This document shows, one piece after another, positions 29,050-37,581 of a stretch of 64,000 nucleotides of DNA. The stretch is taken from contig JAFMBM010000001.1 in assembly GCA_017858515.1 (NCBI GenBank), positions 1-64,000 of the forward strand, written 5' to 3'. The first letter of the stretch is position 1, and every line of letters starts with the position of its first letter. The notes beneath the pieces were generated by a model. The model did not search any database and was not told the DNA's origin. It saw nothing but the letters and a program-made list of their open reading frames with translations. Position numbers and translations under genes: made by a program. This DNA comes from Cryomorphaceae bacterium (GTDB taxonomy: Bacteria > Bacteroidota > Bacteroidia > Flavobacteriales > Schleiferiaceae).

Positions 29050-30466
29050 GTCATCATCTGGAGAAAAGTCGGAAGTAAATTCCACGGCCTCAATCCGAGG
29101 CTTTCGACTGGTTATTAGTCTTTTACTAAAATCAGTTTGGAGCATTCTGAATATTACAGACAATGCTCAACCAGAGGACACCATAAGGGGAATTGAACGC
29201 GATATAGATTTCAGAGGTTTTAATGTCTGGATTCTTATCCTTGCCATTTTTATTGCATCGATAGGACTGAATGTCAACAGTACGGCTGTTATTATTGGGG
29301 CGATGCTTATTTCCCCTCTAATGGGTCCTATTATGGGGTTAGGTCTTTCTGTTGGAATTAGCGATTGGTCTATGCTTAAGAGAAGCTTTAGATCTTTGGC
29401 TATTGCGGTGTCGGTTAGTCTCTTAACCAGTAGCCTCTATTTCGCAATCACTCCTTTGTCTGATGCTCAATCGGAATTATTGGCAAGAACGAGTCCCAAT
29501 TTGTTGGATGTATTTATTGCTTTTTTTGGAGGTTTGGCAGGCATTCTTGCAGGATCGAGAAAAGAAAAGAACAATGTTGTACCAGGTGTAGCCATTGCTA
29601 CAGCACTTATGCCTCCCCTTTGCACTGCTGGATATGGAATTGGAACGGGGCAGTGGCAATTCGCAATAGGTGCCTTTTATCTGTTTTTGATCAATAGTAT
29701 TTTCATTTCTATTTCAACCTTTATGGTGGTGCGCTTGCTGCGTTTCCCAGCTAAAGAATTAGCCGATTCTAAGAAGCAAAAAAAACTCAGGGGTTATATT
29801 AGTTTATTCGCAGTTATAACAATGGTACCTGCTGTTTGGGTTTTTTATAACACGGTAGTTGAGAGTCTTTATAACAGACGAATAGATGCTTTTGTGAATG
29901 AGATCGTTTCCTATGATGGGACGGAAATAGTGAAAAAATATTTAATTCAGTCAGATTCCCTAACTACGCTCAATTTAGTCATGCTAGGTGAGCGCGTCCC
30001 CGAAGAAATTTCCAATGAGTGGCGGTCTAAATTAAAATTGTACGAACTAGGAAATACCAAACTTAGGATTGTTCAAAGTGGTATGGAGGAATTAGGAGAG
30101 GAGGGAACTACTTCAAAGCTGTTGGATTTTTATACAAGTGCTCAGCAAGATATGTTAACAAAAGATCAGAAAATCAATTTATTGGAAGCTGAGATTCAAG
30201 TCTTAAAAGGAAAAAGACTCGACTTTACCAAGCTTTCGAAAGAGGTTGAAATTAATTATCCAGAGCTACTATCCTTCAACTTTGCATATAATATGCATAC
30301 TGATTTTATAAGCACGGATACCATTCCATTTTTGTTGTTGGAATGGAATCCCGAAACATCCATTCAGCACCGAACCTCAAGGCAAAAGATGTTGACTCAA
30401 TGGATGAAGGCGAAGTTAAATTTAGATACAGTGGTTGTTTTACCTTGGAAAGGAAGAAAAAGTTAA
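29036..30466 (+). CDS. DUF389-domain membrane protein
   Basis: Membrane protein of 476 aa of the DUF389 family (YP_-type hydrophobic-domain proteins; transport role suspected but unproven). Five or six helices at about 55-260, with the family motif VIIGAMLISPLMGPIMGLGL (about 85-104) and GVAIATALMPPLCTAGYGIG (about 184-203). The C-terminal 200 residues are soluble with a short coiled coil near 375-390. No ATG exists before residue 90, so TTG at 29036, overlapping manC by 14 nt, is the likely start. Convergent with ppa (4 nt gap). Confidence 0.85.
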   Translation: MEKNESSSGEKSEVNSTASIRGFRLVISLLLKSVWSILNITDNAQPEDTIRGIERDIDFRGFNVWILILAIFIASIGLNVNSTAVIIGAMLISPLMGPIMGLGLSVGISDWSMLKRSFRSLAIAVSVSLLTSSLYFAITPLSDAQSELLARTSPNLLDVFIAFFGGLAGILAGSRKEKNNVVPGVAIATALMPPLCTAGYGIGTGQWQFAIGAFYLFLINSIFISISTFMVVRLLRFPAKELADSKKQKKLRGYISLFAVITMVPAVWVFYNTVVESLYNRRIDAFVNEIVSYDGTEIVKKYLIQSDSLTTLNLVMLGERVPEEISNEWRSKLKLYELGNTKLRIVQSGMEELGEEGTTSKLLDFYTSAQQDMLTKDQKINLLEAEIQVLKGKRLDFTKLSKEVEINYPELLSFNFAYNMHTDFISTDTIPFLLLEWNPETSIQHRTSRQKMLTQWMKAKLNLDTVVVLPWKGRKS

Positions 30467-30470
30467 GTCC

Positions 30471-31025
30471 TTATTTCTTAAAAGTTTGCTGATACAACTC
30501 AATGCTATCTGCAATAATTTCATAGGCTTTTTGTCGTCCTTGCATGTCTTCTACGCGTACTTCTTTATTTTCCAGAGCTTTATAGTCCTCGAAGAAACGT
30601 TTAATTTCTTTCATTGTGTGAGGTGCTAGATCATAAATGTTATGGATGTGGCTATGGGCCATATCGTTGTGTGCAACAGCAATTATTTTATCATCAGCCT
30701 CACCCTGATCAATCATTCGCATTACTCCTATCACCCTTGCTTCTATCATGCAGAGTGGGGGTAATTCAACTGAGGTAATGACTAAAATATCTAAAGGGTC
30801 TTTGTCTTCGCAATAAGTCTGAGGAATGAATCCATAGTTTGCAGGATAATGAACGGCAGAATAGAGTACTCTGTCGAGTTTGATCATCCCCGTTTCTTTA
30901 TCTAACTCGAATTTGCCTTTGCTGCCTTTGGCGATTTCAATAATTGCCGTAACAATTTGGGGTGTCTCAGAACCTGTAGGTACTTCATGCCATGGGTGAG
31001 CGAAAGAAGGAGGAGTGTTTTTCAT
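30471..31025 (-). CDS. ppa: Inorganic pyrophosphatase
   Basis: Family I soluble pyrophosphatase (184 aa), hydrolysing PPi to drive biosynthesis. Seen: [15 protein letters not shown] (about 36-50), [13 protein letters not shown] (about 57-69) and the metal-binding [10 protein letters not shown] (about 72-81). Lies 54 nt behind fumC, with the fumC terminator in the gap, so it needs its own promoter or readthrough; no clear box was found in the 21 nt left. Confidence 0.96.
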   Translation of the reverse strand: MKNTPPSFAHPWHEVPTGSETPQIVTAIIEIAKGSKGKFELDKETGMIKLDRVLYSAVHYPANYGFIPQTYCEDKDPLDILVITSVELPPLCMIEARVIGVMRMIDQGEADDKIIAVAHNDMAHSHIHNIYDLAPHTMKEIKRFFEDYKALENKEVRVEDMQGRQKAYEIIADSIELYQQTFKK

Positions 31026-31046
31026 TTGTTATTTCTGTGTGAATTG

Positions 31047-31076
31047 AAAAAAAAGGGGCTTTTTATGGCCCCTTTT
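31047..31076 (-). terminator. Rho-independent terminator of fumC
   Basis: Inverted repeat AAAAGGGGC/GCCCCTTTT (31051-31059, 31068-31076), 9-bp stem, 8-nt loop, with eight T on the minus strand after the stem. It starts just behind the fumC stop (31080). Little of the reverse direction is needed, since the T-run is only four on the plus side. Confidence 0.8.
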
Positions 31077-31079
31077 CAG

Positions 31080-32474
31080 TTAATAGTGTCCAATCATATT
31101 CTCAGGACGAACCCAAGCATCATATTGCTCATTTGTTAATAAGCCTAACTCAATGGCTGCTTCACGAAGTGTTTTGTTTTCTTTATGGGCTTTCTTGGCA
31201 ATTTTAGCCGAATTGTCATAGCCTATATGTGTGTTTAATGCGGTAACAAGCATCAAGCTATTTTCTAGGTGCTTGGAAATATTTGGCTCATTTGGTTCAA
31301 TTCCTGATGCACAATTATCGTTAAAGGAAACGCAAGCATCGCCAATGAGTCGGGCAGACTGAAGCACATTAGCGGCAATGACAGGTTTGAAAACATTTAG
31401 TTCAAAATGACCATTCGAAGCACCAATGGAGACTGTCACGTCATTACCCATTACCTGTGCTGCCACCATGGTTAAAGCCTCTGGTTGTGTGGGATTTACT
31501 TTTCCAGGCATAATAGAGGAACCAGGCTCATTGTCTGGAATTATAATTTCACCTATTCCGCATCGAGGTCCAGAACTAAGCATTCGAATATCGTTACCTA
31601 TCTTCATTAAAGAGACCGCTACTCGTTTTAAGGCACCCGACAATTCAACCATGGCATCGTGCGCTGCCAAAGCTTCGAACTTATTGGGGGCAGTTTTAAA
31701 TGGTAGATTGGCAAGTTGGGCTATATGTTTTGCAACCAATATGTCATAGCCTTTAGGTGTATTCAAACCAGTGCCAACAGCGGTTCCACCTAGTGCCAAT
31801 TCTGAAATCATTTCAAGCGCATTCTCAATTGCTCGAATGCCGTTATCTAATTGTTGAACATAACCTGAAAATTCTTGTCCAAGTGTAAGTGGTGTAGCAT
31901 CCATAAAATGGGTTCTACCCGTTTTTACGATACCTTTAAAATCGCTAGCTTTCGCTGCAAAGGTGGAACGAAGCTTTTTTAGACCTGCAAGGGTATTGTT
32001 TGACACTACTGAGTATGCAGCGATGTGCATTGCTGTTGGAAAGGTATCATTAGAGGATTGAGATTTGTTTACATCGTCATTCGGATGCAATACCTTTTCT
32101 TCATCAAGAAGTGCTCCTCCAGCGATAACATGACCTCTATTTGCAACCACTTCGTTTACATTCATATTGCTCTGGGTTCCAGAGCCGGTCTGCCAGATTA
32201 CTAACGGAAACTCAGAGTCTAATGCACCTGTAGCGATCTCATCGCAAACCTGACCAATTAGATTGCATTTTTCTTGTGTTAGAACCCCAAGTTCATTGTT
32301 GGTTAAGGCAGCAGCCTTCTTTAATATGGCAAAAGCATGAATTATTTCGATGGGCATCGAAGCCTCGGGTCCAATTTTGAAATTATTTCTACTTCGTTCA
32401 GTTTGAGCTCCCCAATACCTTGAGATAGGGACTTTAACCTCTCCCATGGTGTCTTTTTCGATGCGATATTCCAT
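31080..32474 (-). CDS. fumC: Class II fumarate hydratase
   Basis: Fumarase of the TCA cycle, converting fumarate to malate. The 464-aa protein has the class II signatures: [12 protein letters not shown] (about 97-108), [13 protein letters not shown] (about 182-194) with the catalytic His, and [11 protein letters not shown] (about 315-325) with the mobile-loop Ser. Length normal. Own promoter and terminator on both sides suggest a single-gene transcript. Confidence 0.97.
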   Translation of the reverse strand: MEYRIEKDTMGEVKVPISRYWGAQTERSRNNFKIGPEASMPIEIIHAFAILKKAAALTNNELGVLTQEKCNLIGQVCDEIATGALDSEFPLVIWQTGSGTQSNMNVNEVVANRGHVIAGGALLDEEKVLHPNDDVNKSQSSNDTFPTAMHIAAYSVVSNNTLAGLKKLRSTFAAKASDFKGIVKTGRTHFMDATPLTLGQEFSGYVQQLDNGIRAIENALEMISELALGGTAVGTGLNTPKGYDILVAKHIAQLANLPFKTAPNKFEALAAHDAMVELSGALKRVAVSLMKIGNDIRMLSSGPRCGIGEIIIPDNEPGSSIMPGKVNPTQPEALTMVAAQVMGNDVTVSIGASNGHFELNVFKPVIAANVLQSARLIGDACVSFNDNCASGIEPNEPNISKHLENSLMLVTALNTHIGYDNSAKIAKKAHKENKTLREAAIELGLLTNEQYDAWVRPENMIGHY

Positions 32475-32501
32475 TGTTTTTTTAGAAAAGAATTAAGCCA
32501 T

Positions 32502-32509
32502 CAAAGGTA
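32502..32509 (-). promoter_or_regulatory. Candidate -7 box of fumC
   Basis: Minus-strand TACCTTTG matches TAnnTTTG, 27 nt from the fumC ATG; the -33 region has only TTTC. Diverges from the small-membrane-protein promoter at 32546. Confidence 0.4.
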
Positions 32510-32545
32510 AGTCAAGACAAAGTGGGATTGAAATCGATTTTGTGT

Positions 32546-32553
32546 TACTTTTG
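32546..32553 (+). promoter_or_regulatory. Candidate -7 box of the small membrane protein
   Basis: TACTTTTG (TAnnTTTG) 17 nt before the ATG at 32571; a TTG at 32528-32530 is 15 nt upstream, slightly short spacing. Confidence 0.42.
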
Positions 32554-32570
32554 ACGCAAAGTCATAAGGC

Positions 32571-32735
32571 ATGTTTACGCAACTACTCGGTTTTTTTGTT
32601 TTCCTTTTTATCTTTTTGATGGGTTTTTCTATGCTTCTCTTTTTAGGCCTTTTTGTAGGCTATTGGATTACCATCAATATGCTTGAAAAGGTAAATCCTA
32701 AATTGGTTTACAAGATAATCGGGCATAAAGAATAG
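32571..32735 (+). CDS. Small membrane protein of unknown function (54 aa)
   Basis: A 54-codon frame from ATG to TAG in a gap otherwise empty. Residues about 5-36 are strongly hydrophobic (Phe/Leu-rich with Gly), enough for one long or two short membrane helices, followed by a basic soluble tail ending ...KIIGHKE. A -7 box lies 17 nt upstream and AAGG just before the ATG. I do not recognise a family. The codon pattern is clean and no competing longer frame overlaps it. It is divergent from fumC and ends 46 nt before the pepE stop. Confidence 0.62.
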   Translation: MFTQLLGFFVFLFIFLMGFSMLLFLGLFVGYWITINMLEKVNPKLVYKIIGHKE

Positions 32736-32770
32736 GGCTGGATCTATTAGTTAATTGTCTGGTAATAAGG

Positions 32771-32798
32771 ATTTAATTCACTTAAATGCGAATTAAAT
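32771..32798 (-). terminator. AT-rich hairpin at the pepE 3' end
   Basis: ATTTAATTC/GAATTAAAT (32771-32779, 32790-32798), 9-bp stem, 10-nt loop. It overlaps the pepE stop codon. No long T-run follows, and A/T pairs make the stem weak; possibly a mild terminator for both convergent transcripts. Confidence 0.25.
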
Positions 32799-33489
32799 CT
32801 CCTGCGGCAATTTCGACAGGCTCTAATTCTCTGCGAAAGAGCTTCGCTTTTAAATCACCTTTTAGGAATATTTTGCCTTCGGATACTTGAAGCCAACTTC
32901 CTTCTCTCAGACCTAATACTGCTTGGGGATTATACTGGTGGAATTCTTTTATTCTCGTTTCCCTTGTTTCACCCATGTGCTTAGACCCTTCCACGGGATC
33001 GAGATAATGGGGATTTATATTAAAATGAACGGCTCCGAGTGCCTCAAAAGAAGGGGGGTAAACGATGGGCATGTCATTGGTGGTACCAATAGTCAAACCA
33101 GCTAGATTACTCCCAGCACTACTTCCCATATAGGGCATTCCTTCAACTATTTTTCTTTTTAAAATATCTAAAAGCTTCAAGTCATACAAAGCTTTTAGCA
33201 GAACAAAGCTATTTCCTCCACCCGTAAACACACCGTCTGCTTTCTCTAAGGCCTGTGCAGCTTGACTGAAGGAGTGCAAGCCTTTGATATTTAGTCCAAA
33301 GCTTTTAAATTTATTCTCCACAATTTCACTATAGCCATCGTGTGATATTCCGCCGGGTCTAGCATATGGTATGAAAATAATATTCTTTGAATCTTCAAAA
33401 TGCTTTTGAACAGATTCTTCCAAATAGTCTAAATACGTTCCCCCATAGACAGTTGAGGTACTAGCTAACAAGAGCTTTATTTTATTCAT
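32782..33489 (-). CDS. pepE: Dipeptidase E (peptidase S51)
   Basis: Serine peptidase expected to split Asp-Xaa dipeptides. The 235-aa protein has the S51 nucleophile elbow GSSAGS with Ser124, TGGGNSF (about 89-95) and INPHYLDP (about 158) holding the probable catalytic His. Overlaps the Asp-box gene upstream by 4 nt, so it is translated as the second gene of a pair. Length fits PepE (229 aa in E. coli). Confidence 0.9.
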   Translation of the reverse strand: MNKIKLLLASTSTVYGGTYLDYLEESVQKHFEDSKNIIFIPYARPGGISHDGYSEIVENKFKSFGLNIKGLHSFSQAAQALEKADGVFTGGGNSFVLLKALYDLKLLDILKRKIVEGMPYMGSSAGSNLAGLTIGTTNDMPIVYPPSFEALGAVHFNINPHYLDPVEGSKHMGETRETRIKEFHQYNPQAVLGLREGSWLQVSEGKIFLKGDLKAKLFRRELEPVEIAAGDLIRI

Positions 33490-34766
33490 TTTACAAAGTT
33501 GATTATTGAAGTATAGGCAGATTTCTTGCCGTCTTTGAATTCAATCCAAATAGGGCGAACAATCCCATTAACAGCGGAAATATTATTGTAATCGCCAATG
33601 AAAACTTTCGGGTCTGATTCAAAGGCTTCCGTTGTTAACCGTTCATTTACCCAAGTAGAGCCTCCATCTTTGGACCAAGCTAGATAAACATGTGTGCCCG
33701 CTTGAGCGCCATGTCGGCGATCATAAAAAACGCTGTACAGATAGCCCGTAGATTGGTCCACACAAATCCATGGAAGAAATTGATGCGCATTGGGGTTCGT
33801 ATCATCATTTACCTGGATGGGTTTACTCCAAGTTTTTCCCTTGTCAAACGATCTCATAATAAAAATATCGAGATTGTCTTTACCATTGCGTTCGTCTGAC
33901 CACATCACATAGAGGGTTCCTCTAAAAGGACCACTGCTGTTGTCTATTACAGTTATGGGCATTCCATTAATTCGACTGAATTTATCAACAGACTGTTCCC
34001 ATCCTCCCACATGTTCCTGAATGCTGTATTCTTCATCAAGCCAGTGCTCTCCTCCATCCTTCGAGTAGTTAAACCAAAGTTTGTTATCTCGAGACCAACA
34101 GACGTAGACATCGTCGTTCAAGCCTGCGGCAGGTACAGCCCCTTCACTAGTTTGGTCGCCATCTAAACAGTCACCAGCCAATGTATTAATAGACTTGGCT
34201 TGAGACCATGACTCACCCTTGTCAACCGATTTGCTGAAATAGATATGCGACTCATGTTCTGGAGATTTACTTCCATACTTATCGAATTGTGTCCAAGTGC
34301 AATAGATTGCTCCCGTATTTGCCACCACTGCCCATTCTTTGTCTTGTTGTTTTGGAGAATTCAATCCCATATAAGATCCTGATGACCATGTTTTTCCATC
34401 TGTACTGGTTTGACAAACAATACGGTCTAAAAAATCTGGTCCAAGCCAATTTTTTCCTGATGGATCAGATAAATGAAGATAGTAGAAAAGACCTTCATTA
34501 TCTGCAAGTATGCATGGGTCACCCCAAACCCCATAAGCAGAGCTCAGTTCTCCATTCGTCCATGTTTTTCCTGAATCTACCGAAAGATGCCAGCCGCGTA
34601 AGACGGTGCCAGCGAGTATTCGACTTGGATTTGTAGGGTCAATTGAGATAGACGGCTCGCTTACATCCTTTGTTTGGGCCCCTGTTACTATTCTTACTCG
34701 TTGATATTGAGAGGAAAGACTCAAGGAGAATAAAAATGTCGAAAAGAAAAAGAGTAGTTGCTTCAT
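33486..34766 (-). CDS. Secreted Asp-box (BNR) beta-propeller, sialidase-like
   Basis: Exported protein (426 aa; signal 1-19) with at least six Asp-box repeats of the S-x-D-x-G-x-T-W type: SVDSGKTW, STDGKTW, SVDKGESW, SKDGGEHW, SFDKGKTW and SKDGGSTW. These form a six- or seven-bladed propeller as in sialidases and sortilin-type proteins. I do not see the RIP/FRIP motif or the catalytic Arg triad clearly, so true sialidase activity is uncertain. Paired with pepE by a 4-nt overlap; divergent from the DUF6702 gene. Confidence 0.8.
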   Translation of the reverse strand: MKQLLFFFSTFLFSLSLSSQYQRVRIVTGAQTKDVSEPSISIDPTNPSRILAGTVLRGWHLSVDSGKTWTNGELSSAYGVWGDPCILADNEGLFYYLHLSDPSGKNWLGPDFLDRIVCQTSTDGKTWSSGSYMGLNSPKQQDKEWAVVANTGAIYCTWTQFDKYGSKSPEHESHIYFSKSVDKGESWSQAKSINTLAGDCLDGDQTSEGAVPAAGLNDDVYVCWSRDNKLWFNYSKDGGEHWLDEEYSIQEHVGGWEQSVDKFSRINGMPITVIDNSSGPFRGTLYVMWSDERNGKDNLDIFIMRSFDKGKTWSKPIQVNDDTNPNAHQFLPWICVDQSTGYLYSVFYDRRHGAQAGTHVYLAWSKDGGSTWVNERLTTEAFESDPKVFIGDYNNISAVNGIVRPIWIEFKDGKKSAYTSIINFVK

Positions 34767-34783
34767 GGTTAAATCTGAATTGT

Positions 34784-34791
34784 CAAATTTG
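34784..34791. promoter_or_regulatory. Palindromic near-consensus -7 element between divergent genes
   Basis: CAAATTTG is its own reverse complement. On each strand it matches TAnnTTTG except the first T. It lies 12 nt before the DUF6702 ATG and 17 nt before the Asp-box gene ATG, so one element could serve both directions. Confidence 0.25.
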
Positions 34792-34803
34792 GAGTTTAAA
34801 TCA

Positions 34804-35319
34804 ATGGATTTCGTGAGTCAATTTAAATCAATAATAAGACTTTGTTTGTTCGCTCTTCCAATACTTCTATTGGGGACCTCAAAGCATGAATATTATTTAA
34901 GTATTGCAAATTTGAAATTCGATGAAAATGATAAGGCACTAGAAATGAGCGTCTGGTATTTCGGTGATGATCTCTTACAAGCTTTAAGGAAGGAAGAGGG
35001 TAAAGAAATTGAATGGGAGGAGGAAGATAGTTCAACAGAAGAGGTTCTAAAAAAATACATAGGAGGAAGGCTTTATCTAAAAGAGATCAATTCAAACAAA
35101 TTGCAATTCCAATGGGTTGGTTTGAAGTTTAAAGGCGATTTAGTTTATGTCTACTTAAGATATCCAATGGAACAGATGCGCGATTTAAGACTACATAATT
35201 CAGTGCTTACAGAATATTTTGGAGAGCAAAAGAATGTGGTTCATTTTCAGGTAAATGAGCGAAATAACACCTTTTACTTTGATAAAAAGTCTACCGAGGT
35301 AAAATTGAATGTCAGATGA
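34804..35319 (+). CDS. DUF6702-family exported protein
   Basis: A 171-aa protein (from ATG 34804) with a hydrophobic signal (about 8-24), then the family pattern KHEYYLSIANLKFDENDKAL and the C-terminal HNSVLTEYF/QVN motif. A longer frame from 34765 would overlap the divergent gene start and adds no signal-like sequence. DUF6702 genes often accompany HupE/UreJ genes in Bacteroidota, as here (4-nt overlap), which suggests a metal-related or membrane role, not proven. Confidence 0.78.
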   Translation: MDFVSQFKSIIRLCLFALPILLLGTSKHEYYLSIANLKFDENDKALEMSVWYFGDDLLQALRKEEGKEIEWEEEDSSTEEVLKKYIGGRLYLKEINSNKLQFQWVGLKFKGDLVYVYLRYPMEQMRDLRLHNSVLTEYFGEQKNVVHFQVNERNNTFYFDKKSTEVKLNVR

Positions 35320-35903
35320 TTCCAACTTGGTTTACGGTCTATTTTCAGCTCGGCTTTGAACATATAACGGATTGGAATGGAATAGATCATCTTCTCTTTT
35401 TATTAGTAATTACTTCGACCTATTCCTTTCGTAATTGGAAAGCGGTTTTAGCCATTATTAGTCTATTCACTCTTGGACATACAATCAGCACAGCAATCTC
35501 ATTGTTTATTGATGAAGAGGAACTTAGCCTATGGGTGGAATGGTTAATACCTCTAACTATCTTTACTTCAGCCATTTGGAATCTACGTCAAAGTAGTTTA
35601 AAGAACAATAACAAATTGGCCCTTAACATTTCAGTTCTCTTTGGATTAATTCATGGATTGGGATTTGGAAGCTTTTTAACCATGCTATCATCAAACCAAG
35701 GTTCCAGCCTGAAATATTTCCTGCCATTTACTTTGGGAATTGAATTGGGTCAGCTGCTTATTGTTTCAGCCGTTTTATTACTCACTGCCATTTTCACATA
35801 TTCTAATGTGTTGAAGCAAAGGGATTGGGTTGTGTTGATCAGTGGAATAGGCTTAGGCCTTTCTTTGCAAATGCTCTTCGAGCGATGGCCATTCTTGGTT
35901 TAG
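35316..35903 (+). CDS. HupE/UreJ-family membrane protein
   Basis: Polytopic membrane protein (195 aa, about six helices) of the HupE/UreJ type, a group that includes probable nickel or cobalt transporters. Typical stretches: FEHITDWNGIDHLLFLL (about 14-30, His/Asp pair), FTLGHTIS (about 51-58) and LFGLIHGLGFGSF (about 108-120). The His-Asp and His residues in helices could bind metal. Metal specificity cannot be read here; no hydrogenase or urease gene is nearby. Confidence 0.85.
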   Translation: MIPTWFTVYFQLGFEHITDWNGIDHLLFLLVITSTYSFRNWKAVLAIISLFTLGHTISTAISLFIDEEELSLWVEWLIPLTIFTSAIWNLRQSSLKNNNKLALNISVLFGLIHGLGFGSFLTMLSSNQGSSLKYFLPFTLGIELGQLLIVSAVLLLTAIFTYSNVLKQRDWVVLISGIGLGLSLQMLFERWPFLV

Positions 35904-35943
35904 AATGCAAAATCATCTAGACCAAGTAAATGGTTGAATCTAT

Positions 35944-36930
35944 TTAGGAAGTAGGATAAATGGCTTCGATTTTAGAATCAATTTCTGCTCTATAATGATT
36001 AAATAACTCATTCCTAATTCTTTGAGAAGATTTACTGATTAGAGTAGAGGTTGAGACTATACTATCAATATGCCTAGACATAGACTCGTTGTATGCCAAG
36101 CTTTGGGTTTCCATAAACATGGCATTCCCAGTATTCGTTAGTGTGCTAAAAGGCTTTCCGGATATGTTCAGTTGGATGAGAGCATTGGAATAATGACTTT
36201 CTGTAAGATAGACATCCAACTTTTCTCCACTTCTCCGATAACCTTTGGCAGTGCAATATTCGTATTCATTTACCAAGTTAAGAAGTTGTTGTAGCATACT
36301 CAGGCATTCTGATCTAGAATACCAAGTTGCCTTGAAGCCTGCTTCAATTTTTACAAGTGTCCTGTGAATAGATTCGAAAGAAATGAATTCTTTGCAAGCA
36401 ACATTTTCAAAGCTTCTAAATGCACTTTCAAAAGCAAATTGAATTTCTGGACTTAATGAAGAAATAGATTCCCCAGAATTCGAAAACTGAAAAATACCTT
36501 TATTAAACCAGTAAGTTTTTAAATAGGAGCAAAGACTTGGATATTTCAGGAAATGATGAAAAGGAAGTTCTGGTAGAAATGCAACCACACTCCGGCGCCC
36601 TTTTAATTGAGATTCTTGTATTAACCAATGCTGGAGATATCTCATGAATTCAAGTTGATTTTCGCTCGACTCTAGGTTGATCATATTCGAAAAGCGAGTT
36701 GTCCGCTTTTCCGGATCAAGAATATTTAATTCAATGTTGAAGTGCTTAGCGATGCTTATATATTCCTCTAAGTGTAGGCCAATCTCTCCGCGCATTTTTC
36801 TATACACGGTATTTGGACTCTTATTAATTACCGCGGCGATGGTTTTACCTATCGCTTGATCTTCAGGGATTTTACAGCCTAGTATCTTGAAATAATCAAG
36901 AATCGCATTTTGATAATCGTTTGGTTTCAT
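35944..36930 (-). CDS. HTH-containing protein of unknown function
   Basis: A 328-aa cytoplasmic protein whose first 70 residues look like a helix-turn-helix (AAVINKSPNTVYRKMRGEIGL about 32-52 as turn and recognition helix, followed by ISIAKHFNIELNI), similar to BetR/XRE-type N-termini. The remaining part is alpha-helical without a recognised domain. Divergent from the 138-aa gene and its porin neighbour, with palindromes in the shared 195-nt gap, so a local regulator is the natural inference. Its own -7 box is at 36969-36976. Confidence 0.6.
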   Translation of the reverse strand: MKPNDYQNAILDYFKILGCKIPEDQAIGKTIAAVINKSPNTVYRKMRGEIGLHLEEYISIAKHFNIELNILDPEKRTTRFSNMINLESSENQLEFMRYLQHWLIQESQLKGRRSVVAFLPELPFHHFLKYPSLCSYLKTYWFNKGIFQFSNSGESISSLSPEIQFAFESAFRSFENVACKEFISFESIHRTLVKIEAGFKATWYSRSECLSMLQQLLNLVNEYEYCTAKGYRRSGEKLDVYLTESHYSNALIQLNISGKPFSTLTNTGNAMFMETQSLAYNESMSRHIDSIVSTSTLISKSSQRIRNELFNHYRAEIDSKIEAIYPTS

Positions 36931-36968
36931 AATTAAGTAATTTAAAGTTTGTTATTGAAAGAATGACG

Positions 36969-36976
36969 CAAATGTA
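36969..36976 (-). promoter_or_regulatory. Candidate -7 box of the HTH gene
   Basis: Minus-strand TACATTTG, 38 nt before the ATG at 36930. No TTG at the expected distance. Confidence 0.4.
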
Positions 36977-37038
36977 GTGAGAATCTTATGTGAAATTTAA
37001 TTATTGACAAAAAAGTACATAAAAAAGTGTTGACTATA

Positions 37039-37075
37039 CAATATCGGTATTGAAAAGCGATAATTAATACGTATT
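37039..37075. promoter_or_regulatory. Two palindromes between the divergent HTH and 138-aa genes
   Basis: CAATATCGGTATTG (37039-37052; 5-bp arms around TCGG) and the perfect palindrome AATACGTATT (37066-37075) lie 19-55 nt before the -7 box at 37094. A direct repeat TTGAC occurs at 37004-37008 and 37030-37034. Operator sites for the HTH protein are a plausible but untested reading. Confidence 0.35.
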
Positions 37076-37093
37076 CCGTCATTCATTGCATCC

Positions 37094-37101
37094 TAATTTT
37101 G
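37094..37101 (+). promoter_or_regulatory. Candidate -7 box of the 138-aa gene
   Basis: TAATTTTG matches TAnnTTTG, 24 nt before the ATG at 37126; no clear -33 TTG. Confidence 0.4.
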
Positions 37102-37125
37102 GAATCATAACAAAAAATAATTATC

Positions 37126-37542
37126 ATGAAATCAATGATTCACTTATTCCAAAGCCTTCAAAAAGGTATTAACGTTTCTATTCACAACCTACTCAACACC
37201 GGGCCCTCGCTCATTCACAAGCCAGAGAGCCTTCTAAAGCAAGCATTAAAAGAGCTTAATATGCTACATAGCGTAAGAAGGCTGGAATTTGTTGGGGTTC
37301 CTCCAATGGCTGTATGTCATTATTTTCAAATATTAATAGAAGATGACTGGCAAAAAGTAGATGGGTACTGGAAATTAAATCTTCGAGCTCTCAGACAAAG
37401 AATGGAATACGAAGGCCTTGGTTATATAATCATTAGCATTCCACCTTTATCTACTCGAAGAGCTCAATTGGATTTTTTGAAAATGAAAATAAAAGAGGCT
37501 CTTGAAGGCAAGGGTTATGTATTTGAATGGCATCTGTCCTAA
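37126..37542 (+). CDS. Hypothetical protein (138 aa)
   Basis: No family recognised. The product has no signal peptide, no membrane helix and no cysteine cluster; it is basic-rich in the N-terminal helix and mixed alpha/beta afterwards (MLHSVRRLEFVGVPPMAVC about 46-64, RALRQRMEYEGLGYIIISI about 88-106). It lies between the divergent HTH gene and a porin whose ATG begins 39 nt later, so it may be regulated with either. Codon use appears like neighbours. Could be a small regulator or toxin-like partner; there is no supporting motif. Confidence 0.6.
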   Translation: MKSMIHLFQSLQKGINVSIHNLLNTGPSLIHKPESLLKQALKELNMLHSVRRLEFVGVPPMAVCHYFQILIEDDWQKVDGYWKLNLRALRQRMEYEGLGYIIISIPPLSTRRAQLDFLKMKIKEALEGKGYVFEWHLS

Positions 37543-37568
37543 ATTAATTTCAGATGCCCATGCCTGAT

Positions 37569-37576
37569 TATCTTTG
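37569..37576 (+). promoter_or_regulatory. TAnnTTTG box giving a probable leaderless porin mRNA
   Basis: TATCTTTG, 5 nt before the ATG at 37582. No -33 TTG seen. Confidence 0.42.
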
Positions 37577-37581
37577 GCCCA

